From Bathymodiolus brooksi (lineage: Eukaryota; Mollusca; Bivalvia; Mytilida; Modiolidae): a DNA stretch of 64,000 bases. The notes below the pieces were generated by a model. The model saw only the letters and a list, made by a program, of their open reading frames with translations, searched no databases and was not told where the DNA came from. Of this stretch, positions 34,901-46,150 are shown piece after piece. The position numbers and the translations under genes are program-made. The stretch spans positions 4,340,001 through 4,404,000 of the forward strand of contig OY804589.1 of assembly GCA_963680875.1 (NCBI GenBank), in the 5' to 3' direction. Numbering within the stretch: the first letter of the stretch is position 1; every line of letters starts with the position of its first letter.

Positions 34901-35204
34901 TGTATATATCGCCCGTGACAGCCGTTAACATATCTATACTTTCCGTACTGTATATCACTCATTTACTTCAGCTTTACTAAGATACGCGTGTTTCTTTATG
35001 CACGAATTTATTGGTTAGCCGAATTTGGGGACGTTTCCTGTTTACAGTTTACTGACTATCTGAGAGTGGAGACTCTCACTCTCACTCCGACCTGGTAGGA
35101 TTTTGTCGGACAGTTTTAAGAGTGACACTCTCTTCAAGTCCGACGAAACTCTGTGTCCGACCTGAGAGTATGATCGTTGATACACTTGGAGGGATCTGTA
35201 TGTT
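31945..35204. mobile_element. 3.26-kb inverted-repeat element with TCGGACA subterminal repeats
   Basis: Ends AACATACAG...CTCCAAGTGTATCAACGATC at left and the complement at right (35,155-35,204), about 45 of 52 bp matching. Many GTCCGACA/TGTCGGAC words lie at 31,990-32,110 and 35,075-35,165. No clear target duplication. A segment of about 190 bp is directly repeated inside (32,105-32,297 and 33,061-33,250). The frames at 32,135, 33,667 and 34,786 are not supported. Confidence 0.7.
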
Positions 35205-35437
35205 TTGTTTTTTTTTAAATCTGTTCCAATAAGTATTTACCTAAATAACGATATTGTGTTTGGTATTTCTTAATAAATTGTATTAAAAATTATTTTAATT
35301 TATTAATTAATAAACTTTCTGGATACAAATTTATTTTCAATAAAATTTCTTATTATTTCATCTCAATGTGTTGTCTCCTCTCTAAATACCATAGCGATGT
35401 TATTTTCGGTCTTTGATCTATGGATGTTGATTGACAG

Positions 35438-35571
35438 GTGCCATCTTTGTGTACCGTCAGTTCATTGCGAAGGCACCAGCAGGTACAAAATCATTCAAAT
35501 ACCAGAAGTTCCTGTGCCATCACTTTAAAAATAAAACCCACTACTATGTCATGAAGCAGATGCTGCTTTAA
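35438..35571 (+). CDS. Orphan terminal exon, unknown protein
   Basis: Follows acceptor GTTGATTGACAG. Read in phase 2 (two bases complete a codon) it gives 43 residues, AIFVYRQFIAKAPAGTKSFK then YQKFLCHHFKNKTHYYVMKQ and MLL, then TAA. The composition (aromatic, lysine- and histidine-rich) and freedom from stops contrast with the AT-rich surroundings, suggesting a real last exon. The domain is not recognised and no upstream exon was found. It sits just outside the right end of the 3.26-kb inverted-repeat element, still within the 24-kb element, so it may be a remnant of a transposon gene or of a host gene. Confidence 0.45.
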
Positions 35572-35913
35572 AAAAAAATCACGTAAGTTATGTATTACAA
35601 ATAAATACAAATATAAAATTTCACAATAAAATATACCTCATTCAGCACTCAGCACGTCCTGGAAAGAGATGCATTGAGGTAACAAACCGAGACGAATATA
35701 AGAATATAACTACACGTAATGTTGTTGTTTTTTCGCTGTCCATCATGGACATCGCGGCTTATACGATGACACTACAAACCAATTGCCGCGATCAGACTTT
35801 TGTGTCCATCGTGACTTTCCGCGAATTACAATCGGTGTCCGTGATGGACGCACGGATATGGCGTAATCCATCCTAGCTGTAATGTAATTAATATTTATAT
35901 TAAACATTAATAC

Positions 35914-36078
35914 TATAGAGTTCGCGAAATTGTATATGGGTTTGGTGGTCCTAGTGAAAAAAATGTCAGTCCTCATTAATTTTCTATTGCAAAATACCAA
36001 TCTTGTGTCAGTCCTTAGCAAAATCTGCCCAAATGTTGCTGATCATGTCTGACAGGACTGACACATTTCCCGAACTCT
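35914..36078. mobile_element. Small hAT-like MITE
   Basis: Ends AGAGTTCGCGAAAT and ATTTCCCGAACTCT(G), inverted with one mismatch, flanked by ATACTA on both sides. Size and end type fit a hAT MITE. The minus-strand frame at 35,743-36,021 overlaps it and is not supported. Confidence 0.55.
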
Positions 36079-36590
36079 GATACTATATAAGCAAACCTGA
36101 AATATGCTCTCCAAGCTTGATTTTTCACTTTTTTTAATAATTAAAAAGTCAAGTTATGAAAGAAATAATTTTCTTATAAAAATTAACTTAAAAATAGAAC
36201 TTCATTTCCATTGTAAGAATATATATATATGATCTATTTTCTTTCCTTAATGTATACATATTTTACTGTTTTAAGGTGTATTATTTCTGTTAAAATTTTA
36301 ATTAATGGTTTATTTTCCTATTGGATTATTTTAACCAAAAAAAAAATGACCATACTTTACTCTTAAATAAAATATATTATTTCATTTCTCATTAATTTTA
36401 TAACTTTTCTTTATTTCAATTTTTCTTCTTGAATCAATATAAATTTACTAGATTTGAATCCATATTTTTATTGAACTACTTGATGATGCAAATATCACAT
36501 GTTCAATCTTTAAAAAAAATAATTCCACATATACTTGTTTTATTCTTGTAATTCAACATTTCATTGACAAAAAAAACTTTTCAAAAAAAA
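36079..36590. other. Non-coding AT-rich spacer
   Basis: No coding or repeat evidence. Confidence 0.4.
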
Positions 36591-36592
36591 AT

Positions 36593-37735
36593 ATTATTAT
36601 ATTTTTTATTCAAATTGCATATTACACCCATATGGGTCAAGCAATTACAATACAAAAGCATGCAAACATATAAAAGAAAAACAACACAAACATAATAAAT
36701 ATGTAAATGTAGGAGAAATATTTGACCAGCGTGAACCCTATCATCTCAAGTCTAGCAATTGCTTTATGAAGGTGCAAACAACCGATAAAAGATCTGAAGT
36801 TGGATTGAGTATGTAATCAAGTCTATTCATGGGTGACATATTAGTAAAAGAAGGACATCAATTTTCAATAGTATTTATTAGTAAATTTCTAGGTTGCTGG
36901 TTTAAATGACAATTTAAAAAAAAGTGATATTCATCTTCTAAGATATTACAAGTAGTGCAAAGTCTTTGTTGATGGGGTATATTAATATATCGACCAGTTT
37001 CAATTTGCAAACAATGGTCACTTGTCCGAAATTTAGCTATGAGTTGTCTATTTTTAAAGTTTTTTTCCTTTATCAAATACTCTTCCAAAACAATATCATG
37101 TTTTATTTTATTATACAAATAAAGTTGTGAATTATCTGTTAATTTTGAAAGTTTGTCTTTAGTTTTCTGAATGTAATTATTATGGACAACCTTTTTAAAT
37201 TCTTTTTTAAATGGAACTTTTATCTTATGGAAACACTTATCCATATTAGAAAAATCTTCAGCATCCAAATCAAATTCTTGAAAGACATTTAATGCCAAAG
37301 TATACCATGTGTAGAAGCCTTCATCATGTAAAGATTTATTAACATTAAGGTATTCTTTAATTAATGGGTTTATATTATTAGTATTTATTCTTACAAAATA
37401 CATCATAACTTGAGTTTTAATAAAGGAAGCAATAGGGAGTCGCCCCAACTCTGATAATGTCGAAATGTTACATGCAGTTTTTTTAAGGCCTAAAACTGTT
37501 TTACAATATTTTGTATGTATTTTTTCATATGATGATTTTTCCTGTAGGGCTAAAGTATCACAAAAAGTATTATTTCTGGTTGCTCGAAGCATGGCTCTAT
37601 ATAAGGGGAGGTATTCGTCCATATACCATATTTCACAATTATAACTTAAAATGGGACGGATCAGCGTGTCAAAGAGTTTACACGAGAGGTTGACAGGTAG
37701 TTGTTCAAAATTTGAGAAAAGTTTTCGCATTTATA
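36593..37735 (-). mobile_element. 5'-truncated non-LTR retrotransposon (LINE)
   Basis: A minus-strand fragment holding the end of ORF2 (36,858-37,730) and about 260 bp of 3' untranslated region (3' end ATTTGAATAAAAAATATAAT). 5' truncation is usual for LINE insertions by target-primed reverse transcription. Confidence 0.8.
36858..37730 (-). pseudogene. LINE ORF2 C-terminal fragment (post-RT region)
   Basis: 290 codons. Near the start, KLFDTLIRPILSYNCEIWYM is the conserved end of the LINE reverse transcriptase (thumb side). It continues KIHTKYCKTVLGLKKTA and LSELGRLPIASFIKTQ, typical of this region in animal LINEs. A C-terminal CX2C...HX4C knuckle (LCTTCNILEDEYHFFLNC, residues about 258-275) ends the protein. 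The catalytic FADD-type motif, the endonuclease and ORF1 are missing. A TAA immediately precedes the first ATG, so this is a fragment, not a full gene. It sits inside the 24-kb element as a later insertion. It is too short for firm clade assignment. Confidence 0.85.
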
Positions 37736-37978
37736 ACCACGAGACTACATGACCCCTCGATGACTCGAATGCTATTCTCTTATCCAAACATATCCGGGTA
37801 TTTAATAATAACACTTTTTTTTAGCAATCAATTTTAATCGTATCATTTATATAAATCGTTATTCAATAATTCGTCTATTCTATTAACAAAAATAAAGTAT
37901 TGTAAAGAAAATATTACTTATTAGCAAAGTGTATGAATGGATCAGAGACTATATTATGTAACCTTGTACATGTCAATA
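37736..37978. other. Non-coding spacer
   Basis: Nothing recognised. Confidence 0.4.
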
Positions 37979-39769
37979 ACTAGAGGCTCCCAGGAGCCTG
38001 TAATCGCTCACCTGGTTTTCAATTTGACATCTAATGTTGATAAATAATAGGGGTGTTACACATAATTTTGAAAGTGGGACACCCAAAGATCATTTCAACT
38101 CAAATTTCTGAGCAAAAGATTTTGATGTGATTTTTATCACATAATATTCCTAAACGAAATAAACTGGCTGAAACCCAGAATATATGTTAAACTACTCATT
38201 GCCATATAGCTGCAATTAAAATTTGAGTTCATTTTGATTTGTAATAGAGCGGAAATTGACAACTAAAGAAATTTCTATTTTTAGTAACAGCAGCCATCTT
38301 GAATGGAGGGTGGAGCTGTCGGACACAATTTTGAAATGGGACTACCCAAGGACTATCCCAGCCAGGTTTGGTTTAATTTGGTTCAGCGGTTTCAGAGGAA
38401 AAGATTTAAATGTGATCTTTTATCAAAATATGTCTAATTTGTATAATCAGTATAAATCGGTTGAAGGAAAAAATTCACGGAAAAACCCAGAATATATGTT
38501 AATCTACTCATTGTCATGTAGCTGCAGCTAACATTTGAGCTCATTTTGATTGATAATAAAGCAGCAATGGACAATTGAAGAAATTTATATTCTTAGTAAT
38601 AGCAGCCATCTTGAATGGAGGGTGGAGCTGTCGGACACAATTTTGAAATGGGACTACCCAAGGACTATCCCTGCCAGGTTTAGTTTAATTTGGTTCAGCT
38701 GTTTCAGAGGAAAAGATTTAAATGTGATCTTTTATCAAAATATGCCTAATTTGCATAATCGGTATAAATCGGCTGAAAGAAAAATTTCACAGAAAACCCC
38801 GGAATATATATATGCTAAACTACTCATTGCCATGTAGCTGCAGTTAAAATTTGAGCTCATTTTGGTTTATACTAAAGCAGCAATGGACAATAGAAGAAAT
38901 TTCTATTTTTAGTAACAGTAGCCATCTTGAATGGAAGGTGGGGCTGTCAGAAACAATTTTGAAAGGGACCCACCCAAGGACCATCCCTGCCAGGTTTAGT
39001 GTAACTTGGTTCAGCTGTTTCAGAGGAGAAGATTTAAATGTGATCTTTTATCAAAATATGCCTAATTTGCATAATCGGTATAAATCGGCTGAAAGAAAAA
39101 TTTCACAGAAAAACGCAGAATATATGTTAAACTACTCCTTACCATATAGCTGCAGTTAAAATTTGAGCTCATTTTGACTTATACTAAAGCAGCAATGGAC
39201 AATTGAAGAAATTTCTCTTTTTAGTAACAGCAGCCATCCTGAATGGAGGGCGGGACTGTCGGACACAATTTTGAAAGGGACCCATCCAGGGACCATCCCT
39301 GCCAGGTTTGGTTTAATTTGGTTCAGCGGTTTCAGAGGAGAAGATTTAAATGTGATCTTTAATCAAAATATGCCTAATTTGCATAATCGGTATAAATCGG
39401 CTGAAAGAAATATTTCACAGAAAAAAACGGAATATATGTTAAACTACTCCTTGCCATGTAGCTGCAGTTAAAATTTGAGCTCATTTTGACTAATACTAAA
39501 GCAGCAATGAACAATTAAAATTTCATCCCCCTTTTTTCTATTTTTAGCTTGGCGGCCATCTTGGTTGGAAGTCGGGATCACCGGACACAATTGTGGAAGG
39601 GGGCCATCCAAGGACCATTCCACCAAAGTTTGGTTCAAATTGGCCCAGTGGTTTCAGAGGAGTTGATTAAAATGTGAAAAGTTAACGGACGGATGGACGA
39701 CGGACGACAGACGACGGACGCTCAGTGGTGACAATAGCTCACGTGAGCCGTTGGGTCAGGTGAGCTAAA
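37979..39769 (+). repeat. F1 element inside the 24-kb element, complete
   Basis: Starts ACTAGAGGCTCCCAGGAGCC and TGTAATCGCTCACCTGG. It has about six core units (CAGCAGCCATCTTGAATGGA) and ends GACGGACGACAGACGACGGA, a hairpin (GCTCACGTGAGC, then GTCAGGTGAGC) and CTAA. The frames at 38,256-39,471 are repeat shadows. Confidence 0.9.
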
Positions 39770-40809
39770 AACAAATGTCGGATGTAAAAATACGGATGAA
39801 AACACATAAATTGACGCTACATTGTAGGAATAATGACATTCTTTTCTTAAGAAAGGATAAATACAGCAAGCAAGCTTGTTATACATTTAAATTTCACCCC
39901 GAGATCAAAATATTACAAAAACTAGGATGTCAACAAACAACATACATAACCAACAAAACACGTGACGCTATCAAAAAAAAAAAAAAATGTCGTTAACTAA
40001 TGAAATAGAGAATTGAAGTACAACTTTTTAAAATATTTTATTGAATAAAAATACAATAATGAATGGAGTATGTGATCTGAGCTCTTCCTGTCCAAAAATA
40101 TGTAGAAGAATATTCGATTATTAGCATCGTGTTATCGGTTTTCGTGGTATTATCGATTTTCAGATATAGCGATTAACAGTGTTAACCCTTCATTCATATG
40201 ACGATTGTAATTTTCAAAGAATGCCTAGTTAAATATTTCTTTGTACATAAGATTGTTTTTAAAGCCATTCTTGTATTTTAATATACTCGATTATCTGGCA
40301 ACTTTTGCTGTCAGTAAAATGGCGTCATCTGTTTTCGTATGAAGTAAAAACAGGGCCGATATACGGGATGGAAACGAATATAAAATCAGGAAATGGCTGG
40401 TTTTAAAATTTCATGATTCTGGCCATCTACCAAATCATATTACATCTAAATAAGATAACAGAATGTTTGAAAATGACCACTTTCAAAATTGTGTTTACTT
40501 TTGATGATTTTCTTAGTGCTGAAACCATAATGCACTGCAAAGTGACATGTATTTTATATAAGAAACAGGCACATTTCAGTCAGCTCTTTTGTTTACAAGT
40601 ACGATCAGTGACCCCATGACAGCTACATGACAGAAAGAGCCGGTGCCTGAGAGGCAGACGACATAGTTCAATTTTATATAGCCCTTCTGGATTTTTTTCC
40701 AGATACTTTATAAATGAAGTAAATTTTTAGCATTGCAAAAAGTACGGGTCAGTAGGTAGGTTCACTGTTTTTGGTACTTGCGTCTTTAAAAGCAAACTTT
40801 AACATCTTT
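39770..40809. other. Non-coding stretch inside the 24-kb element
   Basis: A 14-base poly-A run near 39,974. Frames of 68-73 codons (39,775 and 40,413) show no domain. Nothing else recognised. Confidence 0.4.
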
Positions 40810-40865
40810 TATGAATTTATTACACAATCACTTTTTGCAGATTTACGTTTTGTTTCTATATACTT

Positions 40866-41012
40866 ATGGCAAAACAAACGAATCGGAGAAAACGATCCGT
40901 CTTTAATGAGACACATTTACAAAGATTTTTTTTGAAAATTGAAGAACTACGAAATTATGTGAAAAAAAAAGAACGGACATCGGAACAATGCCATGAATTC
41001 GTAAAAAAATAA
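40866..41012 (+). CDS. Small basic open frame in repeat X (48 codons)
   Basis: ATG followed by MAKQTNRRKRSVFNETHLQR and then KIEELRNYVKKKERTSEQ, ending TAA. The inverted copy (minus strand, about 6,560 downward) keeps the start and the ERTSEQ..EFVKK end but is shifted in between. This is weak evidence of past coding; it may be the remains of a transposon ORF. No function is suggested. Confidence 0.25.
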   Translation: MAKQTNRRKRSVFNETHLQRFFLKIEELRNYVKKKERTSEQCHEFVKK

Positions 41013-41866
41013 AAATAGGCCTATGCTACGGAGCAAAATTGTTTTAATGCTATTATTTATAAGATCGCACTTTGTAATCGATCGTTCATGCACTACAATA
41101 AAGCTACACATAAGCTCTGCTTCTTAGCTAAAAGCACAGAAAGTTACAGGGTAGGAAGCCATAAAATTGAGAGGATTATGTAAACATATAATTTGTAATA
41201 GTTTTCATTTGACAATTACAGACGATGCGTATTATAAATACTTTTAAAGTATATTATACAAAACTTCAGGGTACATCTCTTACGTAATATAATAATTTGT
41301 TTATGGAAATACAATATTCTTACTTGCCAACAGTAAAAAGATTAATCTGTTTTCATAACGGTTATTTCTGATTTGAACAAAGCGTAACATATAATATGTC
41401 TGTGTAAAGAAAATATTTTTTGTTTATTTTAATAATGTCTTTCGAACTGGCGGACCCTTCTGATTAATCTCAGAATAGTCATAAAAAATATGATTGTTGT
41501 TTTTATAAGGAAAAATTGCATATGAATGTTTTTTGTCTATTTTGCTTTTTGCAAGAAGAATGTTCTACCCTGCTCTGTTCACCCTGCTTTACTTCATAAT
41601 TTTGGTTGTTGCTATATCAGTCTGATGATGCACAAAAAAATCAAGATAAAAATGAACAATCCAATACAACTTACGATCAATGTTAATCTTAAGATTTTTT
41701 TGTGAAAATAGACCCAGAATCATTGCTGCATCAGGCGCAGATCCAACAGTTTTGAAAACGGGGACCCAGGCTCTTGTTTGCCAATTTTTACCCAATTTAT
41801 ACACGAATTTAACTAAATTGATCCGCCAGTGTGCATTAATATGCACCCATTCCTCATGTATACTTG

Positions 41867-42994
41867 TAGTCCGAGATTTCTCTGTCGTTTAACGGCTTTT
41901 ATAAAGTTGCTGTAGCCGTTCAACGTCAGAGGGTAATATATACGGATTACAGCGAATTTGCCTCTCCAGCTCTAGGTTCGCCATATTTCCACGTTTCGTG
42001 GCTATCGGATTTTATTTTCTATCAAAAAACCTTTATATAAATCGCTTCACCAATCATTTTTCTATTCATTCATAACCATCTTACCCTCAGAAAGTGGTGT
42101 TACACTCCATTATAGCACGATTTTGCCTTAGATCCTATTATTCCGCCATTTAACTTCCATTTTCGAATCTACACATGTGATCTCGCGATACTAACTGAAT
42201 GATGACAGCAACGCATTGCATGATGGGAGCTAATTAATGCAGCGTGCCAAATTATTTGGAGCATTATTTGCATACGTAAATAACATTCAAATCACATGGA
42301 AGACGATACATTTAAGCGTATTCTGCAGGACAAACAGTCCATCTACAGATCAAAGCAGAGCAGAAGGAAATAATACAGAATGTGTTGGAAAGAAAAGATT
42401 CAATGGCAGAGTGTTACCAACGGGCTTCGGAAAGAGCATGTGTTACGTTCCCCCTTTTTGGACAAGGTACTACAACATTTTTTTTTTCTTATGGTTATCT
42501 GTAATTCACTAAATTTGCTGTTAAAATCATTACCAATCAATATAATCAACTGTATTAAATTTTATGTTAATTGTTCTGCCTTAACAGACACCTATGATTG
42601 GCAATAACAATATTTGTTTGTTTGTTTATATGCAAATCATCTCCCATGATACATTGCGGTAATCGTAGTTTTCTCGTAGTCACGTGACAAATGTTTGAAA
42701 AATGGAAGTCAAATGGCGGAATAATAGGATCTAAGGCAAAACCGTGCTGTAATGGAGTGTAACACCACTTTCTGAGGGTAAGATGATTATGAATGAATAG
42801 AAAAATGATTGGTGAAGCGATTTATATAAGGGTTTTTGATAGAAAATAAAATCTGATAGCCACGAAACGTGGAAATATGGCGAACCTAGACCTGGAGAGG
42901 CAAATCCGCTGTAATCCGTATATATTACCCTCTGACGTTGAACGGCTACAGCAACTTTATAAAAGCCGTTAAACGACAGAGGAATCTCGGACTA
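41867..42994. mobile_element. Mutator-like element (Pack-MULE type)
   Basis: Long inverted ends of about 300 bp (left starts TAGTCCGAGATTTCTCTGTC; right ends with the complement GACAGAGGAATCTCGGACTA). The 9-bp direct duplication GTATACTTG is at 41,858-41,866 and 42,995-43,003, with the single uninterrupted GTATACTTG in copy 1 of repeat X (4,885-4,893). A 9-bp duplication and long ends define Mutator-like elements. No transposase is inside; instead it holds a helicase fragment. Confidence 0.85.
42296..42466 (+). pseudogene. RecQ-like helicase exon fragment, frameshifted, carried in the MULE
   Basis: Three overlapping frames each hold a piece. 42,296 onward reads MEDDTFKRILQDKQSI; about 42,343 onward (next frame) KAEQKEIIQNVLERKD; 42,411 onward (third frame) VLPTGFGKSMCYVPPF. 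The order matches the start of RecQ-family DNA helicases: an N-terminal helix, the motif 0 glutamine region (AEQKEII) and Walker A / motif I (PTGFGKSMCY), which binds ATP. A donor-like ACAAG/GTAC follows at 42,466-42,467, as if an exon border was captured with the DNA. Two frame changes make it non-functional. The rest of the helicase core (DEAH box, RecA2, zinc and winged-helix parts) is absent. Confidence 0.7.
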
Positions 42995-43343
42995 GTATAC
43001 TTGATCACCTATTAGAACCTTTAAAATGTGTATTGCATCTCTTATTCTAGTCACGTTAAATGGTCACAAAATGTGTATTGCGTTTCTGATTATTGCCAAA
43101 GATTGTGACACATGTATTCATGTATTCGGTCAGAGTCCCATCGACCGGATGTAAGATGACACTTGTATATTCTGCCTGGCAATATTAGGTACCCTGCTGA
43201 GCGAACCGGTGTGAATGTACCTGTCGTTTTCTGAATGAAAATAAAAATAAGTAAACCCGCCTTTCACTTCTTATTTCAGGAATTATTTGCCTTAATTTAT
43301 TGAAGAATAAAATATTTCAAATTAAAATATGGTCTCTCGCTTT

Positions 43344-44765
43344 ACGGCGTTTACATAGGGATATGATTATTTGTTTTATATCATAAACAAAAATATTTAT
43401 TGTTCATTAAGGTGCCTCATTACAATAATCAGAACTTTTAAAGCACAATAACTTTGAGGCTGTACATACACAATCCTGTGCTATTAAACAAGACATAAAT
43501 AGCTTAATAGAGACCGATAGTTTAATATATACTTAATTCATTTTTTAGTAAATAGTCTCAGCATAGGTAATACAAGGTTAATGTGTTTCTCGCATGATAA
43601 TCAAAAACAAGTAATAGTGAAGTGACAACAGTATACGTATTCTGTACGTGTATCACACTTTGCTAATATTTTAATACATTTAAAGTCACATTTCTTAATA
43701 AACATCGCATTAAGTTAAAATACGACATGAAAATCAAATACACAACAATTGATGGATTATTGTGTATTGAATACACTAAATTTATTAAGGGCCAGACTAG
43801 TATGACATAAATAATAATAATAAATAAATAAATAAATAAATACGTATAGATACACGATAATATAATACTATAGATCGTCATATTCAATGAGCTAGTGACG
43901 ACTACAGTATTACGTAATCTCTCTACTCAGCGGGTGATTTAGATGACCGTGCGATTTTACTGGTAAAATGCAAATTTAAAAGGAAAAACGCTAAAATCCC
44001 ACGACAATGCAAATTTAAAAGGAAAAAACGCAAATATAAAAGGAAAAACGCTAAAATGCCACGACAATGCAAATTTAAAAGGAAAAACGGTAAAATCCCA
44101 CGAAAATGCAAATTTAAAAGGAAAAACGCTAAAATCCCACGACAATGCAAATTTAAAAGGAAAAACGCTAAAATCCCACGACAATGCAAATTTAAAAGGA
44201 AAAACGCTAAAATCCCACGACAATGCAAATTTAAAAGGAAAAACGCTAAAATCCCACGACATTGCAAATTTAAAAGGAAAAACGCTAAAATCCCACGACA
44301 ATGCAAATTTAAAAGGAAAAACGCAAATATAAAAGTAAAAATGCTAAAATGCCACGACAATGAAAATTTAAAAGGAAAAACGCAAATATAAAAGGAAAAA
44401 CGCTAAAATGCCACGACAATGCAAATTTAAAAGGAAAAACGCTAAAATCCCACGACAATGCAAATTTAAAAGGAAAAACGCTAAAATCCCACGACAATGC
44501 AAATTTAAAAGGAAAAACGCAAATATAAAAGGAAAAATGCTAAAATGCCACGACAATGCAAATTTAAAAGGAATAACGCTAAAATGCCACGACAATGCAA
44601 ATATAAAAGGAAAAACGCTAAAATGCCACGACAATGCAAATCTAAAAGGTAAAACGCAAATATAACAAGACAATTCGCTAATTTAACTGGTAAACGCTAA
44701 TATAACTGGTAATCTTTAATTATTTGCATTTTACCGGGTATATTTGCATTTTCTATTTCCTAGTG
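43344..44765 (-). repeat. Right inverted terminal arm of the 24-kb element
   Basis: Complement of 20,659-22,146 with about 65 bp net difference, mainly copy number in the 39-bp array and one fewer TGCCCGGTAAAATGCAAAT unit. It ends CATTTTCTATTTCCTAGTG followed by the ATA duplication. Confidence 0.9.
43965..44690. repeat. Subterminal 39-bp tandem array, right arm
   Basis: About 17 units (AAAGGAAAAACGCTAAAATC + CCACGACAATGCAAATTTA). CCCACGAC units dominate the inner part, as in the left arm, with TGCCACGAC units toward the outside, so the two arms share polarity but not exact copy order. The frames across it are artefacts. Confidence 0.95.
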
Positions 44766-45894
44766 ATATTGCATGAAATTTGTTAAAGTATATTCTATAC
44801 AATTAATTTCTTCTCAAATATCGGTAAAATTTTACACTTAACAAATACGTTTTCACATAATAGCCGTGGTTTATTTATCTTTAAACAATCACTTAAACCG
44901 GGACCGTGGGTATTAATAGCTGTGGGCGGCCCAAGCTTTTAGATTGTTCATTTCTTTTACCACGGTTACCTCGAGGAGGAAAAATCAATGATACATAGTT
45001 TCACAGTTACTTTTGGCGAAAAATTTTGACAGGCATGGTTACTAGTGTTCCTCCCTACGAAACTTTCAGTCTCATTTAAAAAAATATTCTTCGTCAGTCT
45101 AAAATCTACAAAAATCACTTAGAAAATTCAAATTTCTGAGGTATATGACCTTTAGGTCACGTTGGTCATGTGACATACAGTTTCATAAATATGCTGTTCA
45201 TATCAATGGGAATTTTTGATGATAAGCTCCGCCCACAAATTTTGGCGGTAGACACTACCACAAATTCCCCTTTAAGACATATATATCTAAGAATTAGTTG
45301 AATATTAAAAATGAATGATTTTTTTTTAATGTGAATTTTAATGTAATCCGCTTCTGAGCTATTGATGCTCCCACGAGCATAGATACTATTTACAGGAGAT
45401 GTCTTCTTACTTGGCATATGTCGTTAGTATTAACAATTACTAGGTTAGTAAGGAGATCGTAAGAGTGAAACGATGTCCTGCTCGGTATATTTAACTCCAA
45501 TTTTGTAATTTATAATTGAAAATTGTTGATTTATATATATATCTGTACAAGAGAAACTAAAGAATATATCAATATCCCAATTGGAAGACAAAAGAGTTCA
45601 CCCGATTAATGTATGTATCTACGGGTAAAATTTAGCACATGTTTGTGGGATAATCAACTGTTAAAACTTACAAATTTTTCCGATTGGTCAGTATTAAATC
45701 GGATGTGAGGGGCAACGAGGGTATTATACATCACTTGATTACAAACAAAAATAATTTTGGAAATAGAATGGGATATGTTAATTAGTTTCAAAATGAAACG
45801 AACCATCCACGACTTTTTCACATCTACCAGGCCATATGGAACTATTACTGAGTCTGTAATGGATAAGTGTAGTAATTAAGAACACCAATGTAAG
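44766..45894. other. Duplication copy 2, right half
   Basis: Collinear with 13,525-14,655 at a constant offset of about 31,240 bp (the 24,107-bp element plus the 7.1-kb duplication period). A few percent mismatch and small indels. No gene supported. Confidence 0.85.
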
Positions 45895-46150
45895 AGGGGG
45901 ACCGGGTGACTCAATGAGTTAGGTCGTTGGATCTATCAACTCATACAAGCCTATCACCAATACGGCGTGGGTTCGCGCCCGGCTTTGTAACTTACAAAAA
46001 GGGTGCACTCGATTCGCAGCCGCAAGTGATAAAGTTTAACAGTTGCTTGCCCATGGTCGGTGGTTCTCTCCGGCTTCCTCCACCACTAAAACTGGTCGCC
46101 ATGATATATCTGAAATATTGTTGAAAAGTTAAAACACCAAAAATCAAATC
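45895..46150 (+). repeat. tRNA-derived SINE, copy 2
   Basis: Duplicate of 14,660-14,910 with a better box B region (GGGTTCGCGCCCGG), a box A-like TGAGTTAGG head and an AAATCAAATCAAATCAA tail. Confidence 0.85.

Larger units (their letters stand above)
40810..43090 (+). repeat. Repeat X, copy 3 (direct), interrupted by a MULE
   Basis: Longest copy of repeat X. The left part (40,830-41,270) is shared with inverted copy 2; the right part (41,650-41,866 and 42,995-43,085) is shared with copy 1. Confidence 0.85.
20659..44765. mobile_element. 24.1-kb inverted-repeat DNA element, CACTA-like (candidate new giant element)
   Basis: The left end CATTAGGAAATAGAAAATGC and the right end (as complement) CACTAGGAAATAGAAAATGC start inverted arms of about 1.49 kb (20,659-22,146) and 1.42 kb (43,344-44,765). 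It is flanked by direct ATA (20,656-20,658 and 44,766-44,768). The uninterrupted sequence CTTGC-ATA-TTGCATG survives at 13,521-13,532 in the other copy of a segmental duplication. CACTA termini, a 3-bp duplication and subterminal repeats are known features of the CACTA/EnSpm (CMC) group; assignment to it is inference. No transposase domain of that group was recognised inside. The interior is a nest of other elements, described separately. Confidence 0.85.

Noticed and set aside
42237..42512. 91-codon frame taken at face value as a gene
   Set aside because: Only its second half (Walker A region) is meaningful. The upstream helicase residues lie in the other two frames, so it is a frameshifted fragment.
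20659..44765. Polinton/Maverick giant element
   Set aside because: Size and long inverted ends would fit, but the ends are CAYTAGG rather than AG, the duplication is 3 bp rather than 6, and no polymerase, integrase, packaging ATPase or capsid frame is seen.
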